Shown here one piece after another: positions 55,471 to 64,000 of a DNA stretch of 64,000 nt. Numbering within the stretch: position 1 is the first letter of the stretch; the number at the start of each line of letters is the position of its first letter. This DNA comes from Secundilactobacillus yichangensis. Its GTDB lineage: Bacteria; Bacillota; Bacilli; Lactobacillales; Lactobacillaceae. Both the position numbers and the translations under genes were made by a program. The stretch lies in NCBI RefSeq assembly GCF_016861565.1, contig NZ_BOLK01000003.1, forward strand, positions 1-64,000, in the 5' to 3' direction. Below the pieces are notes generated by a model. It had not been told where the DNA came from, searched no databases, and worked only from the letters and a program-made list of their open reading frames with translations.

Positions 55471-57039
55471 TTATAATTTTGAAGTTAATTTGACATCAGG
55501 ATACTTATCCGCAAACCAACGCTCTGCAAACTGGTTTTCAAACAGGAACAGCGGCTCGCCAGCTAAATCCTTAACCAGCAAGTTACGGCTGGATGACATC
55601 CGTTCGTCCAGCTGTTCTGGATCGATCCAACGGGCAATCTTATGCCCCATTGGCTCCATCACAACATCGGAATTATATTCGTTCTTCATTCGGAACTGGA
55701 AGACTTCAAATTGCAGCTGTCCAACCGCACCCAAGATATAATCACCAGTGGTATACGAGGTATAAAGCTGAATGGCACCTTCTTGAACTAGTTGCTGAAT
55801 TCCCTTATGGAATGATTTTTGCTTCATCACGTTCTTAGCCGTGACCCGTACAAACAGTTCAGGAGTAAATTGCGGCAGCTTTTCAAATTGCAGCTTCTGT
55901 TTACCAGTATAAATGGTATCCCCGATTTGGTAGTTACCCGTATCGTAAAGGCCGATAATATCCCCGGCCACCGCGGTTTCCACCTTTTCACGGGTATCCG
56001 CCATGAATTCAGTCACATTGGAAAGGCGCATGGTTTTACCCGTCCGTCCCAACGTGACATCCATGCCACGTTGGAACAGGCCGGAACAAACTCGCACGAA
56101 GGCGATCCGGTCACGGTGCTTAGGGTCCATGTTGGCTTGAATCTTGAAGACGAAGCCAGAGAATTCTTTATCCGTTGGTTCCACGTCATCGCCCTCTTCA
56201 GTCCGATGGGCTGCCGGTTGCGGTGCGAACTTCAAATAAGTCTCCAGGAAGGTTTTGACCCCAAAATTAGCCAAGGCTGAACCGAAGAACACCGGCGTTT
56301 GATCGCCGCTGGCAATCTTGGCTTCATCAAACTGGTTACCAGCATCTTCAATCAGTTCCATGTTCTCCCTTGCATCTTCGTACCAGGAGTTGGTTTTCAG
56401 TGGTTCAGAGTCATCAATATCGCCGTTTTCGTCCAGTGGCAGATATGTCGTGCCGTCATCTTTCGGGTGGAATAGCGCCACCCGGTTGTCATAACGGTCA
56501 TAGAGGCCCTTTAATTCCTTCCCCATACCGATAGGCCAGTTCATTGGATAACCTTCGATACCAAGAACGTCTTCAAGTTCAGAGATCAGATCCATGGGGT
56601 CGCGGGAATCCCGGTCCAACTTGTTCATGAAGGTGAAGATCGGAATGCCACGCATCTTACAAATTTTAAACAGTTTTTTAGTTTGCGGTTCGATCCCCTT
56701 TGCAGAATCGATCACCATGACAGCGGAGTCAACCGCCATCAAAGTCCGGTAAGTATCTTCAGAAAAGTCTTCGTGTCCGGGGGTGTCCAAAATATTGATC
56801 CGTTTGCCCTCATAGTCAAACTGCATCACTGAACTGGTAACGGAGATCCCACGTTTTTGTTCGATCTCCATCCAGTCGGATTTGGCGAAATTACCGCTCT
56901 TCTTAGCTTTAACCGTCCCGGCTTGACGCACAACGCCACCAAACAGCAGCAGCTGTTCAGTAATGGTCGTTTTACCCGCATCAGGGTGAGAGATGATAGC
57001 AAACGTGCGTCGATTTGCCACGTCTTGTGATAATGTCAT
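55471..57039 (-). CDS. prfC: Peptide chain release factor 3
   Basis: A 522-residue translational GTPase recycling RF1/RF2. P-loop [10 protein letters not shown], switch region [20 protein letters not shown] and NKLDRD are present, and the length matches RF3. Start is ATG 57039 after AAAGGA; the longer frame begins at the stop of the preceding gene. It follows the tagF-like gene by 26 bp, so co-transcription is possible. Confidence 0.95.
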   Translation of the reverse strand: MTLSQDVANRRTFAIISHPDAGKTTITEQLLLFGGVVRQAGTVKAKKSGNFAKSDWMEIEQKRGISVTSSVMQFDYEGKRINILDTPGHEDFSEDTYRTLMAVDSAVMVIDSAKGIEPQTKKLFKICKMRGIPIFTFMNKLDRDSRDPMDLISELEDVLGIEGYPMNWPIGMGKELKGLYDRYDNRVALFHPKDDGTTYLPLDENGDIDDSEPLKTNSWYEDARENMELIEDAGNQFDEAKIASGDQTPVFFGSALANFGVKTFLETYLKFAPQPAAHRTEEGDDVEPTDKEFSGFVFKIQANMDPKHRDRIAFVRVCSGLFQRGMDVTLGRTGKTMRLSNVTEFMADTREKVETAVAGDIIGLYDTGNYQIGDTIYTGKQKLQFEKLPQFTPELFVRVTAKNVMKQKSFHKGIQQLVQEGAIQLYTSYTTGDYILGAVGQLQFEVFQFRMKNEYNSDVVMEPMGHKIARWIDPEQLDERMSSSRNLLVKDLAGEPLFLFENQFAERWFADKYPDVKLTSKL

Positions 57040-57065
57040 AGTACTATTCCTTTCCAGAATTGACA

Positions 57066-59090
57066 TTAACCGTTCTTTTCAATCTGATGAACCACGTAGT
57101 TGACCACTTTAAGTGAACTAAGGCCGTCATCGATGGAGCAGAAGCGATTATAGAATTTCATAAACTTTGTGTCGTCACTCATATCAGGGTGTTTGAGGCA
57201 ATCGGAAATACCGGCCAGCAGCTGGCTTTCGTTATGCGCAATTTGTCCTGGAAGGTCCTTTTCATAATCAAGGTAGAAGCCACGCAACTCATCTTTATAC
57301 AAATGATAATCATATGGATAGAAGAGAATTGGCCGCTTCAGGTAAGCGTAATCGAAGAAGACGGACGAGTAGTCGGTGATCAGCATGTCTGAAACCAGAT
57401 ACAGGTCAGAAATATTAGGGTGGCTAGAGAAATCGTAAACGAAATCGGTATAGTCGCTAATATCCATAGCGTTGGCAATCAGATAATGCATCCGTAAAAT
57501 CAGCACGGTATCCGAACCAAACTGCTTTCTGAAATCATCCAGACTAAACGGCAGTTCAAAGGTGTACTTCCCCTTTTCGGCAAATTGATTATCACGGTAG
57601 GTTGGCGCGTACAGGACCACTTTTTTATCCAGTGGAATCCCCATTTGCTCCTTCAGTGCCCTAATGTCGTCAGGATCCGTATTGATCAATTCGTCATTTC
57701 GTGGGTAACCGACCTTTAAGATCTGGTTATTAAACCCAAAGGCTGAACGGAAGATCTGTGTGGAGTAATCGTTGGGCGAAATCAAAGCGTCCCAGCGGTT
57801 AGCTTCCTTCACGAAATTATCGTGATACTTGGTGGTCGTGGTACCAGGCATCGCAACGTTTTCGATGTCCAAGCCTAACTTCTTCAGCGGCGTGCCGTGC
57901 CAAGTTTGGATGTAAGTCACGTAAGACGGCTTCTTGACCCAAGCTGGGAACCGGGCGTTACTGATCCAGTAGGAACTCTTCTCCAATGTCCGCACCCACT
58001 TGGATGTCCGCCGAACCACAAACGGAATCTGATTTTGCTTACAGAACTTCTTCAATGACCGGTCAATTGACCAGACAAAGGTAAAGCCTGGATACAGTTC
58101 ATTGAATAAGCGGTAAATGGCGTACGGGCTATCACTGACCTGCCGGCCGCCAAAGCTTTCAAACACGATGGTTGGCTGTTCGTATGGCCGGTGACCAGAT
58201 TTGAATAACCAGCGCATTCTTTGCAGGTTAAGCTTGTCCTGAATCGTGCGGCCAAGGTCTGCCACTGCCTGGAACTTTTGCGGTAACGCGGCGACTTTTT
58301 CGCCCAAAGACGGTGCTGGGAATTCCTTGATAACGATACCGTTATTGATATTTTTTTCAATTAATACCATCCGGCCGCCAGGTAAAATTGCCTGCGTCAT
58401 CTGACCTTCCAGTGAGCGGGTCAAAATGATCCGCTGCTCGATTTCTTGGGTGCCCACCGTATACTCAACGAAGAGGTCTTCAATTGAATCAGTTGGCAGA
58501 TCGCTCAGTGGAATATTAGCAGTGAACAGTGTCTTAAGCGTCCCTGCGGAAGTCGGATAAGCTAATTTACCGCCAGATTCACGGGTTTTTAAAATAATTT
58601 TCTGATTCTTAATGGCCTGCCCGTTGATCCGGTTATAGCCGGTAATGCTTAATTGGTCTTCCGTTAAGTTAACGGAGTTAATGGTAAATTCATCTTCAGG
58701 CTGCTGGGTGTGGATATTAAAGACAGCCATCCCCTCAGCATCCGAGTTAACTTGATAGTAACTGGTCAAAGATAACTGGTGACGGTCACTCAAATATTCG
58801 GATTCAACCTGTAAAATGACCTGTTCGTCCGCCGTATTAAAGGCTAAGAATAATTGCCAGGCAAACTCGCTTTGACCAAAGGCCTCAAACTGCAGCTGAT
58901 CAGGATCAATTTGAATCCGAATCAGGTTATTATCAACGATCCGCCGAACTGGCACGGTCACTGACGCTAAACTGCTCGTTTCCAAAAACATCACTCTTAA
59001 ATTATCAAAAGAGCCGGGAACGTCAATTAATTCAAATTCTAATTCTTGCTTTTTCTTTTTTTGGTGTAAACCAGATAATATTGCACGCAC
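57066..59090 (-). CDS. CDP-glycerol glycerophosphotransferase (TagF/TarF-like)
   Basis: A 674-residue two-part protein. The C-terminal ~400 residues are a GT-B glycerophosphotransferase domain with [11 protein letters not shown] (catalytic His), [15 protein letters not shown] and [17 protein letters not shown]. The N-terminal ~270 residues are beta-rich and accessory. It should polymerise or prime glycerol-phosphate chains of wall teichoic acid from CDP-glycerol made by TagD. The start GTG 59090 has AAGGAGA ~11 nt upstream. It follows an unassigned gene by 15 bp. Confidence 0.85.
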   Translation of the reverse strand: MRAILSGLHQKKKKQELEFELIDVPGSFDNLRVMFLETSSLASVTVPVRRIVDNNLIRIQIDPDQLQFEAFGQSEFAWQLFLAFNTADEQVILQVESEYLSDRHQLSLTSYYQVNSDAEGMAVFNIHTQQPEDEFTINSVNLTEDQLSITGYNRINGQAIKNQKIILKTRESGGKLAYPTSAGTLKTLFTANIPLSDLPTDSIEDLFVEYTVGTQEIEQRIILTRSLEGQMTQAILPGGRMVLIEKNINNGIVIKEFPAPSLGEKVAALPQKFQAVADLGRTIQDKLNLQRMRWLFKSGHRPYEQPTIVFESFGGRQVSDSPYAIYRLFNELYPGFTFVWSIDRSLKKFCKQNQIPFVVRRTSKWVRTLEKSSYWISNARFPAWVKKPSYVTYIQTWHGTPLKKLGLDIENVAMPGTTTTKYHDNFVKEANRWDALISPNDYSTQIFRSAFGFNNQILKVGYPRNDELINTDPDDIRALKEQMGIPLDKKVVLYAPTYRDNQFAEKGKYTFELPFSLDDFRKQFGSDTVLILRMHYLIANAMDISDYTDFVYDFSSHPNISDLYLVSDMLITDYSSVFFDYAYLKRPILFYPYDYHLYKDELRGFYLDYEKDLPGQIAHNESQLLAGISDCLKHPDMSDDTKFMKFYNRFCSIDDGLSSLKVVNYVVHQIEKNG

Positions 59091-59105
59091 GAGTAACGAC
59101 TCTCC

Positions 59106-59942
59106 TTAGTAATTAAAGATCAACTGTTGAGGTAAGTATGGTGCCAAGTTCGGATTGTCATTGAGATCGATAAATAAACCGGAATCAGCGCCAACGACCT
59201 TCTCCAGTAAGCTGGCATAGAATGAATAGACACTGTCAAACCGGTCGTAGTTTTGATAACTGACCACTTCATAGTATGACTGAACTTCTGAATCCTGATA
59301 AATCACGTGCTGTTCCTTATCCGTTTCAGAAACCAGCTCCGTGAACGCTAACTTAGAAGTCCGCCCCATCGTATAAACAAAACTAACGGGCTGAGTATGC
59401 CGAATGAACCGGGTTGCTAACTGACCTTTTTGGTTCAGCAGTAACGCCTGTGCTAATTCACCGTCGTGATAACTCATAATTCCAAACTGCTCACCAGCTT
59501 CGTAAACGGCTGATTGAACCGGCTGATGGTCATTAAACCGGGTCTTTGACAGTGGGTTTTGGTTAACATCTTCACGGGTTTCCGCCACGATCTCGCCATC
59601 TTTAATGTAGCGTACCGTTGTCTGCTTACTTGCGTCAGCAGCGTCAAACCGGTGTGACGGCAGCGTTTCAAAATCGGTGTTGAACTGTTCTTCAGCAGCC
59701 ACCTCAATTCCCGGTTCGTCAGCCATTAAATCAACCAGTGAAACGATGTTGAGCTGATCTAGCACACTTCTTTGAAAGAGTGCTGCAATTAGACGGCGGG
59801 CGCCCTCATAATCATCAAACTTGATCATCGCAAGGATGATGGTCACCTGAACCTGATCATTCATCAGCGATTTTACCTTTTGTTTAAAGGTCAGCTTTCT
59901 TAATCCAGCCAAAGATGTGACCCAAAAAATTGCTTGTTTCAT
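59106..59942 (-). CDS. Unassigned protein in the teichoic acid cluster
   Basis: A 278-residue protein without signal peptide or TM helix. I see a helical N-terminus, a beta-rich middle (VRYIKDGEIVAETREDV, YHDGELAQALLLNQKGQL) and a C-terminal YSFYASLLEKVV...GLFIDLNDNPNLAPYLPQ block. The middle resembles the beta-meander domain at the N-terminus of GtfA/TarM-type polyglycerol-phosphate glycosyltransferases, but no GT-B catalytic core follows. GAGGTTA precedes the ATG, and it is linked to the tagF-like gene. Function unknown. Confidence 0.6.
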   Translation of the reverse strand: MKQAIFWVTSLAGLRKLTFKQKVKSLMNDQVQVTIILAMIKFDDYEGARRLIAALFQRSVLDQLNIVSLVDLMADEPGIEVAAEEQFNTDFETLPSHRFDAADASKQTTVRYIKDGEIVAETREDVNQNPLSKTRFNDHQPVQSAVYEAGEQFGIMSYHDGELAQALLLNQKGQLATRFIRHTQPVSFVYTMGRTSKLAFTELVSETDKEQHVIYQDSEVQSYYEVVSYQNYDRFDSVYSFYASLLEKVVGADSGLFIDLNDNPNLAPYLPQQLIFNY

Positions 59943-59969
59943 GACAACATTAACCTCACTTTAAATTGC

Positions 59970-60003
59970 AATAAAATATCCCTAGTCGCAACTGGGGATA
60001 TTT
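59970..60003 (-). terminator. Terminator of tagD
   Basis: AAATATCCCC and GGGATATTT arms (60003-59994 with 59982-59974) and a T-rich tail on the minus strand. Confidence 0.8.
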
Positions 60004-60021
60004 GTCGTTACATTCAACTGA

Positions 60022-60432
60022 TTATTCTTTCCAGTCAACTCCGGCTTTTAGACCTAGATCTTCCTTGATCTTAGTGGTTGAAATGCCTTCTGTCCGGGGT
60101 AGGTAGATAACTTGGCAGTAATCCTTCAAGAAGTCAAACTTACCCTTCCAGTCGTCACCCATCACAAAGATATCGATGTTGTTTTCCTGAACATCTTTAA
60201 TCTTTTGATCCCAGTTCTTTTCAGGGATAACTTCATCAACGTAACGGATAGCTTCCAGAATATATTTACGGTCTTCATAGGACGTATATGCTTTCTTACC
60301 CTTAACCGCGTTAAATTCATCTGATGACAAACAAACGGTCAGATGATCACCAAGAGCTGCTGCTCGCTTTAAGAGTCGTACATGTCCCTTGTGCAATAAA
60401 TCAAAGGTTCCATACGTAATTACTTTTTTCAT
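60022..60432 (-). CDS. tagD: Glycerol-3-phosphate cytidylyltransferase
   Basis: A 136-residue nucleotidyltransferase with YGTFDLLHKGHVRLLKRA (HxGH) and EGISTTKIK (ISTT). It makes CDP-glycerol for teichoic acid. It is a single-gene transcript with its own terminator before the downstream tagF-like unit. Confidence 0.95.
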   Translation of the reverse strand: MKKVITYGTFDLLHKGHVRLLKRAAALGDHLTVCLSSDEFNAVKGKKAYTSYEDRKYILEAIRYVDEVIPEKNWDQKIKDVQENNIDIFVMGDDWKGKFDFLKDYCQVIYLPRTEGISTTKIKEDLGLKAGVDWKE

Positions 60433-60550
60433 TTAAATCTCCCGCTTAACTATGAATTTAAATCGGATTTCCTAACTCGACTATAATATCATAAATTCTA
60501 ACACAAACAAACTGCCCATCAAGTAATTATCGCCTGATTTAAGTAATCAT

Positions 60551-61702
60551 TTAAGTTTCTGACGGCGGGTGGGTCTTACTTTCACCCCGCTGTTCACTTT
60601 GCAGCTGCCAGATGTGGTAAATGTTTTCAACGATGACTTTAACCACCGCGTACAGCGGCACCCCTAAAATCATGCCCATGAGCCCGGCAATGTTGCCAGC
60701 TACCATCAAAATCACGATGATCGTCAGCGGGTGAATTTTCAGCGTCCGGCCGATCACATTGGGGTAGACAAAGTTGCCGTCGATTTGCTGAACGATCACG
60801 GTGACGATAAGAACCGAAATCACTTCAACTAAACCGCTGCCAATGGCAACGATTACTGCCGGCAGAACCCCGATGTACGGTCCAACGTAGGGAATAATGT
60901 TGCACATTCCCGCAAAGATTCCCAGCAGTAAACCGTACTTCAATCCTACCAAGGTGAAGCCAATCGAAGTAAAGGTCATAACGAAGAGGCACTCAATCAC
61001 TTGCCCGCCAATGTAGCTTGACAGTGTCCGACTCATTTGTGACAGGATATCCATGGTCTGACCAGCGTGTTTAGGTGGTAACAGCCGTTGCAGTGCCGGC
61101 ATCAGCTTTTGCCCATCCTTCAACATGTAAAATAACATTACCGGAACGGTTACTGCAACGATCGTCACGCTGGTTGCCATGCCAATCACGGTACCCACGC
61201 TATTCGTTAAACCAGTCATAAAGGTCTTGGCGTAATTAGAAAGCCCGTGTTCTAACTGCGAGGCATAGGACTGAAAATCGACGTTTTTCAACCATTCATA
61301 ATGACTGAGATGCTGGTTTAAATTATTCAGCATGCCCTGAACCATCCGCACAATATGGGGTACGTTGTTTACCAGGGTGGCCACCTGCTGAATCAGTCTT
61401 GGTACCAGCCAGAACAATCCGCCAGCCAATATCCCAAACAGGGCTAGAAATAAAACCGCCACCGACCAAGTCCGGTTTAAACGGAAACGGCCAATTTTAA
61501 CTTTTTGCAGCAGCTTAACGATTGGATTCAGCATATAGTACAAGATTCCAGCCAATAAGATCGGCATGAACACCGTCCGAAAGAACGTGCCAATGGGAGC
61601 AAAGAGGAAGCCCAACTTGGTGCAGACCCAAATCAGAGTAGCTACGACCAAAATTTCCAGCGACCAGAAAAGTAATTTTGACCGCTGCAATTGATTGAAC
61701 AT
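60551..61702 (-). CDS. AI-2E (PerM/YdbI) family transporter
   Basis: A 383-residue protein with about eight TM helices: two pairs at the N-terminus, an amphipathic soluble stretch (100-155), then the conserved GLKYGLLLGIFAGMCNIIPYVGPYIG region and PNVIGRTLKIHPL. Family members export AI-2 or act as Na+/H+ antiporters; the substrate is not deducible. It is separated from the next upstream gene by the 61750-61794 terminator. Confidence 0.88.
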   Translation of the reverse strand: MFNQLQRSKLLFWSLEILVVATLIWVCTKLGFLFAPIGTFFRTVFMPILLAGILYYMLNPIVKLLQKVKIGRFRLNRTWSVAVLFLALFGILAGGLFWLVPRLIQQVATLVNNVPHIVRMVQGMLNNLNQHLSHYEWLKNVDFQSYASQLEHGLSNYAKTFMTGLTNSVGTVIGMATSVTIVAVTVPVMLFYMLKDGQKLMPALQRLLPPKHAGQTMDILSQMSRTLSSYIGGQVIECLFVMTFTSIGFTLVGLKYGLLLGIFAGMCNIIPYVGPYIGVLPAVIVAIGSGLVEVISVLIVTVIVQQIDGNFVYPNVIGRTLKIHPLTIIVILMVAGNIAGLMGMILGVPLYAVVKVIVENIYHIWQLQSEQRGESKTHPPSET

Positions 61703-61749
61703 ATCATTGCCCCCTTTCTTCCATCTTAATTGTCACTATTCTATCACAC

Positions 61750-61794
61750 ACAAAAAGCGAGGTCAGCTCGTTTTGCCAACCTCGCTTTTATTTA
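61750..61794 (-). terminator. Terminator of the DUF402 gene
   Basis: AAAAGCGAGGT pairs with ACCTCGCTTTT and has T's on the minus strand side. Confidence 0.88.
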
Positions 61795-61804
61795 AGCGAC
61801 CCCA

Positions 61805-62353
61805 TTACTTGTGACGGGAAAGTTCGAGATAGCGTGAGTACCATAGATCGACGTATTCCTTCGAAAACGGACCCTTGCGATTATTGATCCAGTCGACCAA
61901 AATCAGAACGTTCGCTTTCAAAATCTTGTCAATTTCAGGCGGATACTGCCAACGGCGACTAAACATCTCGTACTCGTCAATATCCAGCAACCGTTTTTCA
62001 CCATCAGGAAAAACCTTGACGTCCAAATCATAATCTATATACTTTAATGCCTCTTTATCTAAGACATAGGGTGTTGCAAGATTACAATAATAAGAAACCC
62101 CATTATCCCGAATCATTGCAACAACATTAAACCAATAGTGTTTATGAAAATAAACAATCGCCGGTTCACGAGTAACCCATCGCCGCCCGTCGTCTTCAAT
62201 CACCAGTGTGTGGTCATTGCAGCCGATGAGGGCATTTTCGCTTGTTTTAAGTACCATCGTATCGCGCCAAGTTCGATGCAAACTGCCGTCGTGCTTATAG
62301 CTTTTGATCGTAATGAAGTCGCCTTCCTTAGGTCCTCTAGCTTCGCGCGCCAT
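61805..62353 (-). CDS. DUF402 nucleoside tri-/diphosphate phosphatase (Ntdp-like)
   Basis: A 182-residue protein of the UPF0374/DUF402 family, with [37 protein letters not shown] and [15 protein letters not shown] staphylococcal homologue hydrolyses nucleoside tri- and diphosphates. A monocistronic gene 93 bp before recX's 3' end. Confidence 0.88.
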   Translation of the reverse strand: MAREARGPKEGDFITIKSYKHDGSLHRTWRDTMVLKTSENALIGCNDHTLVIEDDGRRWVTREPAIVYFHKHYWFNVVAMIRDNGVSYYCNLATPYVLDKEALKYIDYDLDVKVFPDGEKRLLDIDEYEMFSRRWQYPPEIDKILKANVLILVDWINNRKGPFSKEYVDLWYSRYLELSRHK

Positions 62354-62446
62354 ATTAAACCCTACTTTCCAAAGTGTCGGGTATGATTAATTAAATTCGC
62401 CTTTCATTATAGCAAACCCAATTCACCAACACAATGACTAAACTCG

Positions 62447-63271
62447 CTAGGACTCCTCTTCTGCCTTCTGTTCCAGCCACTTTGAAATTAAATCGCCATC
62501 GAACCCTTTTCGATAGAGGGCCTGGCGAATTTTTAACTGCCGCTCCCGCGGTGCTTTGGTATGGTAACGGCGCCAAAGCTTTTCAGCTTGTGTTGCCAGC
62601 AAGTCCTGTTCGGTTTCACTATCCATTTCAAAACTGGTTTCCGCCAGTGCCTGCCCCACTAAATCAAAGGAAAAGCCCTTTTCAACCAGTCGTTGCTGAA
62701 CCTTTTGCCGCTGAATTTTCGGTGTCAGCTTCTGATATTGCCGCTTTAGCTTTGCAACGAGTTCACTTAACCGCTCCAATTGTTCATCCGGCTGATAATC
62801 TTCTGCTAACGCGCTGTCAATCAGTTCATCTTTCACACCGCGCTGTTTTAGCTGACGGCGAATCACGGTGGGTCCCTTATCGCTAGTCCGCTTCATGGTT
62901 CGCACGTAACTATGTGCATAGTGGCTATCATCGAGTAAATTATCTTCGATCAGCCGAGCCATTACGGGCGCAATCGTAGTTTCTGGGATTTCCTTTTTTA
63001 CTAAATAATCACTGAGTTCCTTTTCGGTTCGCTGCTGGTAGGACAGGTAGTTCAGCGCTAATTCGTATGCTTTAGACTGATCATCCGCGGACTCCAGCGT
63101 TTTGATCATGTCCGAAGTCAGTTCAGTCCCTTTCAGCAGCCGATAACGAATCAAAACATCTTCACTGACGGGAAAGGCGTAGTGACCATTCACGTACACG
63201 TTATAACGGCCCGCCCGTTTTTGAGCTTCAATTTTGGTAATTTGCAATTTAGTTGTCGAATCTTCTGCCAA
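62447..63271 (-). CDS. recX: Regulatory protein RecX
   Basis: A 274-residue RecX, which modulates RecA filaments. Three-helix repeats are visible (YLSYQQRTEKELSDYL, DSHYAHSYVRTMK, GPTVIRRQLKQRG and later copies), the extra repeats explaining its length, typical for Firmicutes. It starts at TTG 63271 with GGGAGTG somewhat far upstream. It is divergent from the flavodoxin gene. Confidence 0.9.
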   Translation of the reverse strand: MAEDSTTKLQITKIEAQKRAGRYNVYVNGHYAFPVSEDVLIRYRLLKGTELTSDMIKTLESADDQSKAYELALNYLSYQQRTEKELSDYLVKKEIPETTIAPVMARLIEDNLLDDSHYAHSYVRTMKRTSDKGPTVIRRQLKQRGVKDELIDSALAEDYQPDEQLERLSELVAKLKRQYQKLTPKIQRQKVQQRLVEKGFSFDLVGQALAETSFEMDSETEQDLLATQAEKLWRRYHTKAPRERQLKIRQALYRKGFDGDLISKWLEQKAEEES

Positions 63272-63341
63272 GTCATTTCACACTCCCTTACGACTTTGAT
63301 ATACTGAAGACAATTCATACTTAAGAATAGGGGCGACTTTC

Positions 63342-63788
63342 ATGGCAACTGCACACGTTGTGTTTGCAACCATCACCGGTAATAACGAAGATATTGCCGA
63401 TATTATTACTGAAAAATTAGAACAATTAGGCGTCAACGTCACGGAATCAGAAATTTCTCAAACTGACGCGGACTCCTTTGAAGACGTCGATATTTGCGTG
63501 GTTTGCCCGTACACTTACGACGAAGGCGAACTGCCTGAAGAAGGCATGGACTTCTACGATGACCTGGAAGACGTTGATCTATCCGGTAAAGTTTACGGTG
63601 TTGCCGGATCTGGCGATACCTTCTACGGCGATGATTTCTGTGTCGCGGTAGACGCCTATGGCAAGAAGCTCCAAGCCGCTGGTGCAACACAGGGTGCTGA
63701 CAATGTCAAAATCAACTTGGAACCCGAAGAAAAGGACATTGAAACGCTGGACGCCTTTGCCGAAAAGTTAGTCGATAAAGCTAAATAG
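63342..63788 (+). CDS. Flavodoxin
   Basis: A 148-residue FMN protein. The phosphate loop FATITGNNEDIA (8-19), YTYDEGELPEE (about 57-67) and GSGDTFYGDDFCVAVD (about 90-105) match short-chain flavodoxins. It carries electrons at low potential; no partner is nearby. RBS is GGGGCGA upstream of the ATG. Confidence 0.9.
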   Translation: MATAHVVFATITGNNEDIADIITEKLEQLGVNVTESEISQTDADSFEDVDICVVCPYTYDEGELPEEGMDFYDDLEDVDLSGKVYGVAGSGDTFYGDDFCVAVDAYGKKLQAAGATQGADNVKINLEPEEKDIETLDAFAEKLVDKAK

Positions 63789-64000
63789 TTATTTTTTCTT
63801 ACCAGAAGGCCGCTTCTTTTTTCCGTTGGAAGCTGACCTTCTTTTTGTTTGCCGTTTATGGTGGGTCACCCTCGCTTGATCAACGATGTTTTGCATAATA
63901 TCCAGTTCTTCGATCTCACCTTGCCGCCACTCTTGAACCGTGGCGTTAAGAACACCGCCCGCTAAGAGAATAATCCCGGAAATATTCATCCAAATCAGTA
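63789..64000 (-). CDS. Hypothetical protein, cut by the right edge
   Basis: The minus-strand frame stays open to the window end; 66 residues follow the first ATG (63989). The visible part has a short hydrophobic segment (ISGIILLAGGVL), an acidic helix, and a Lys/Arg-rich C-terminus (KKKRPSGKKK). It may continue beyond the window, so no family can be given. Its stop abuts the convergent flavodoxin stop with no terminator visible. Confidence 0.45.
   Translation of the reverse strand, partial: LIWMNISGIILLAGGVLNATVQEWRQGEIEELDIMQNIVDQARVTHHKRQTKRRSASNGKKKRPSGKKK

Noticed and set aside
55819-56280. 153-codon open frame on the plus strand
   Set aside because: Antisense to prfC, whose protein is conserved throughout; no ribosome binding site.

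Overview
The window reads as chromosomal core DNA from a low-to-moderate GC Lactobacillaceae species, probably an obligately heterofermentative one (Levilactobacillus, Secundilactobacillus or Lentilactobacillus type; the exact species cannot be fixed from sequence alone). Pointers are the divergent ccpA/pepQ pair, the lafA-lafB glycolipid pair, a comG-methyltransferase-ackA block, clpE next to ptsH, and ptsH standing without ptsI. Nearly all genes are on the minus strand and run towards a rrn operon whose 16S 5' end lies at the extreme left edge. I found no insertion sequence, prophage, CRISPR array, tRNA gene or toxin-antitoxin locus.

Layout. 1-400: 16S rRNA start with tandem rrn promoters. 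400-3122: an S1-domain RNA-binding protein, cyclophilin, DedA and a DUF1461 membrane protein. 3097-8192: a phosphatase operon (metallophosphoesterase, YunD nucleotidase, YutD, cobyric acid synthase, HAD phosphatase, DUF1461). 8352-9752: amino acid permease. 10026-15769: ackA, the ComYH/YtxK-type methyltransferase and a complete comG operon, including a 51-residue comGG. 15877-20842: YebC, a tandem-domain CPBP protease, ccpA with its own cre, and pepQ. 20914-26426: YtxH/DUF948 envelope proteins, MscS channel, CbpB, a racE-rdgB-YfcE operon, YslB and thioredoxin. 26502-33150: mutS2, zapA, DUF1292, ruvX, ireB and alaS, the last under an alanine T-box. 33434-41459: cshB, nrnA, dinB and the ruvA-ruvB-queA-tgt-yajC operon with an SOS box. 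41630-44875: glycolipid glycosyltransferases and a flippase-like membrane protein. 45148-48366: ptsH, a 63-residue protein and divergent clpE with CIRCE and CtsR operators. 48502-55400: a cytoplasmic MucBP/SH3-like protein, P-type ATPase, C69 dipeptidase and NADH oxidase. 55471-60432: RF3 and a teichoic acid cluster (tagF-like, an unassigned partner, tagD). 60551-end: AI-2E family transporter, DUF402 phosphatase, recX, flavodoxin and a gene cut by the window edge.

How the genes work together. Three themes stand out: central carbon control (ccpA, HPr with Ser46, ackA, NADH oxidase), DNA uptake and repair (comG, ruvAB, ruvX, recX, dinB, mutS2), and envelope building (racE, lafAB, tagD/tagF, CDP-glycerol chemistry). 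Most of this is well-known core genome. The least explained items are the tandem CPBP protease, the signal-less MucBP/SH3-like protein beside clpE, the unassigned protein between tagD and tagF, the Asn-to-Ala change in the acetate kinase HxGNGxS motif, the lone cobQ, and the HPr gene without enzyme I. I do not see a clearly new multi-gene system.
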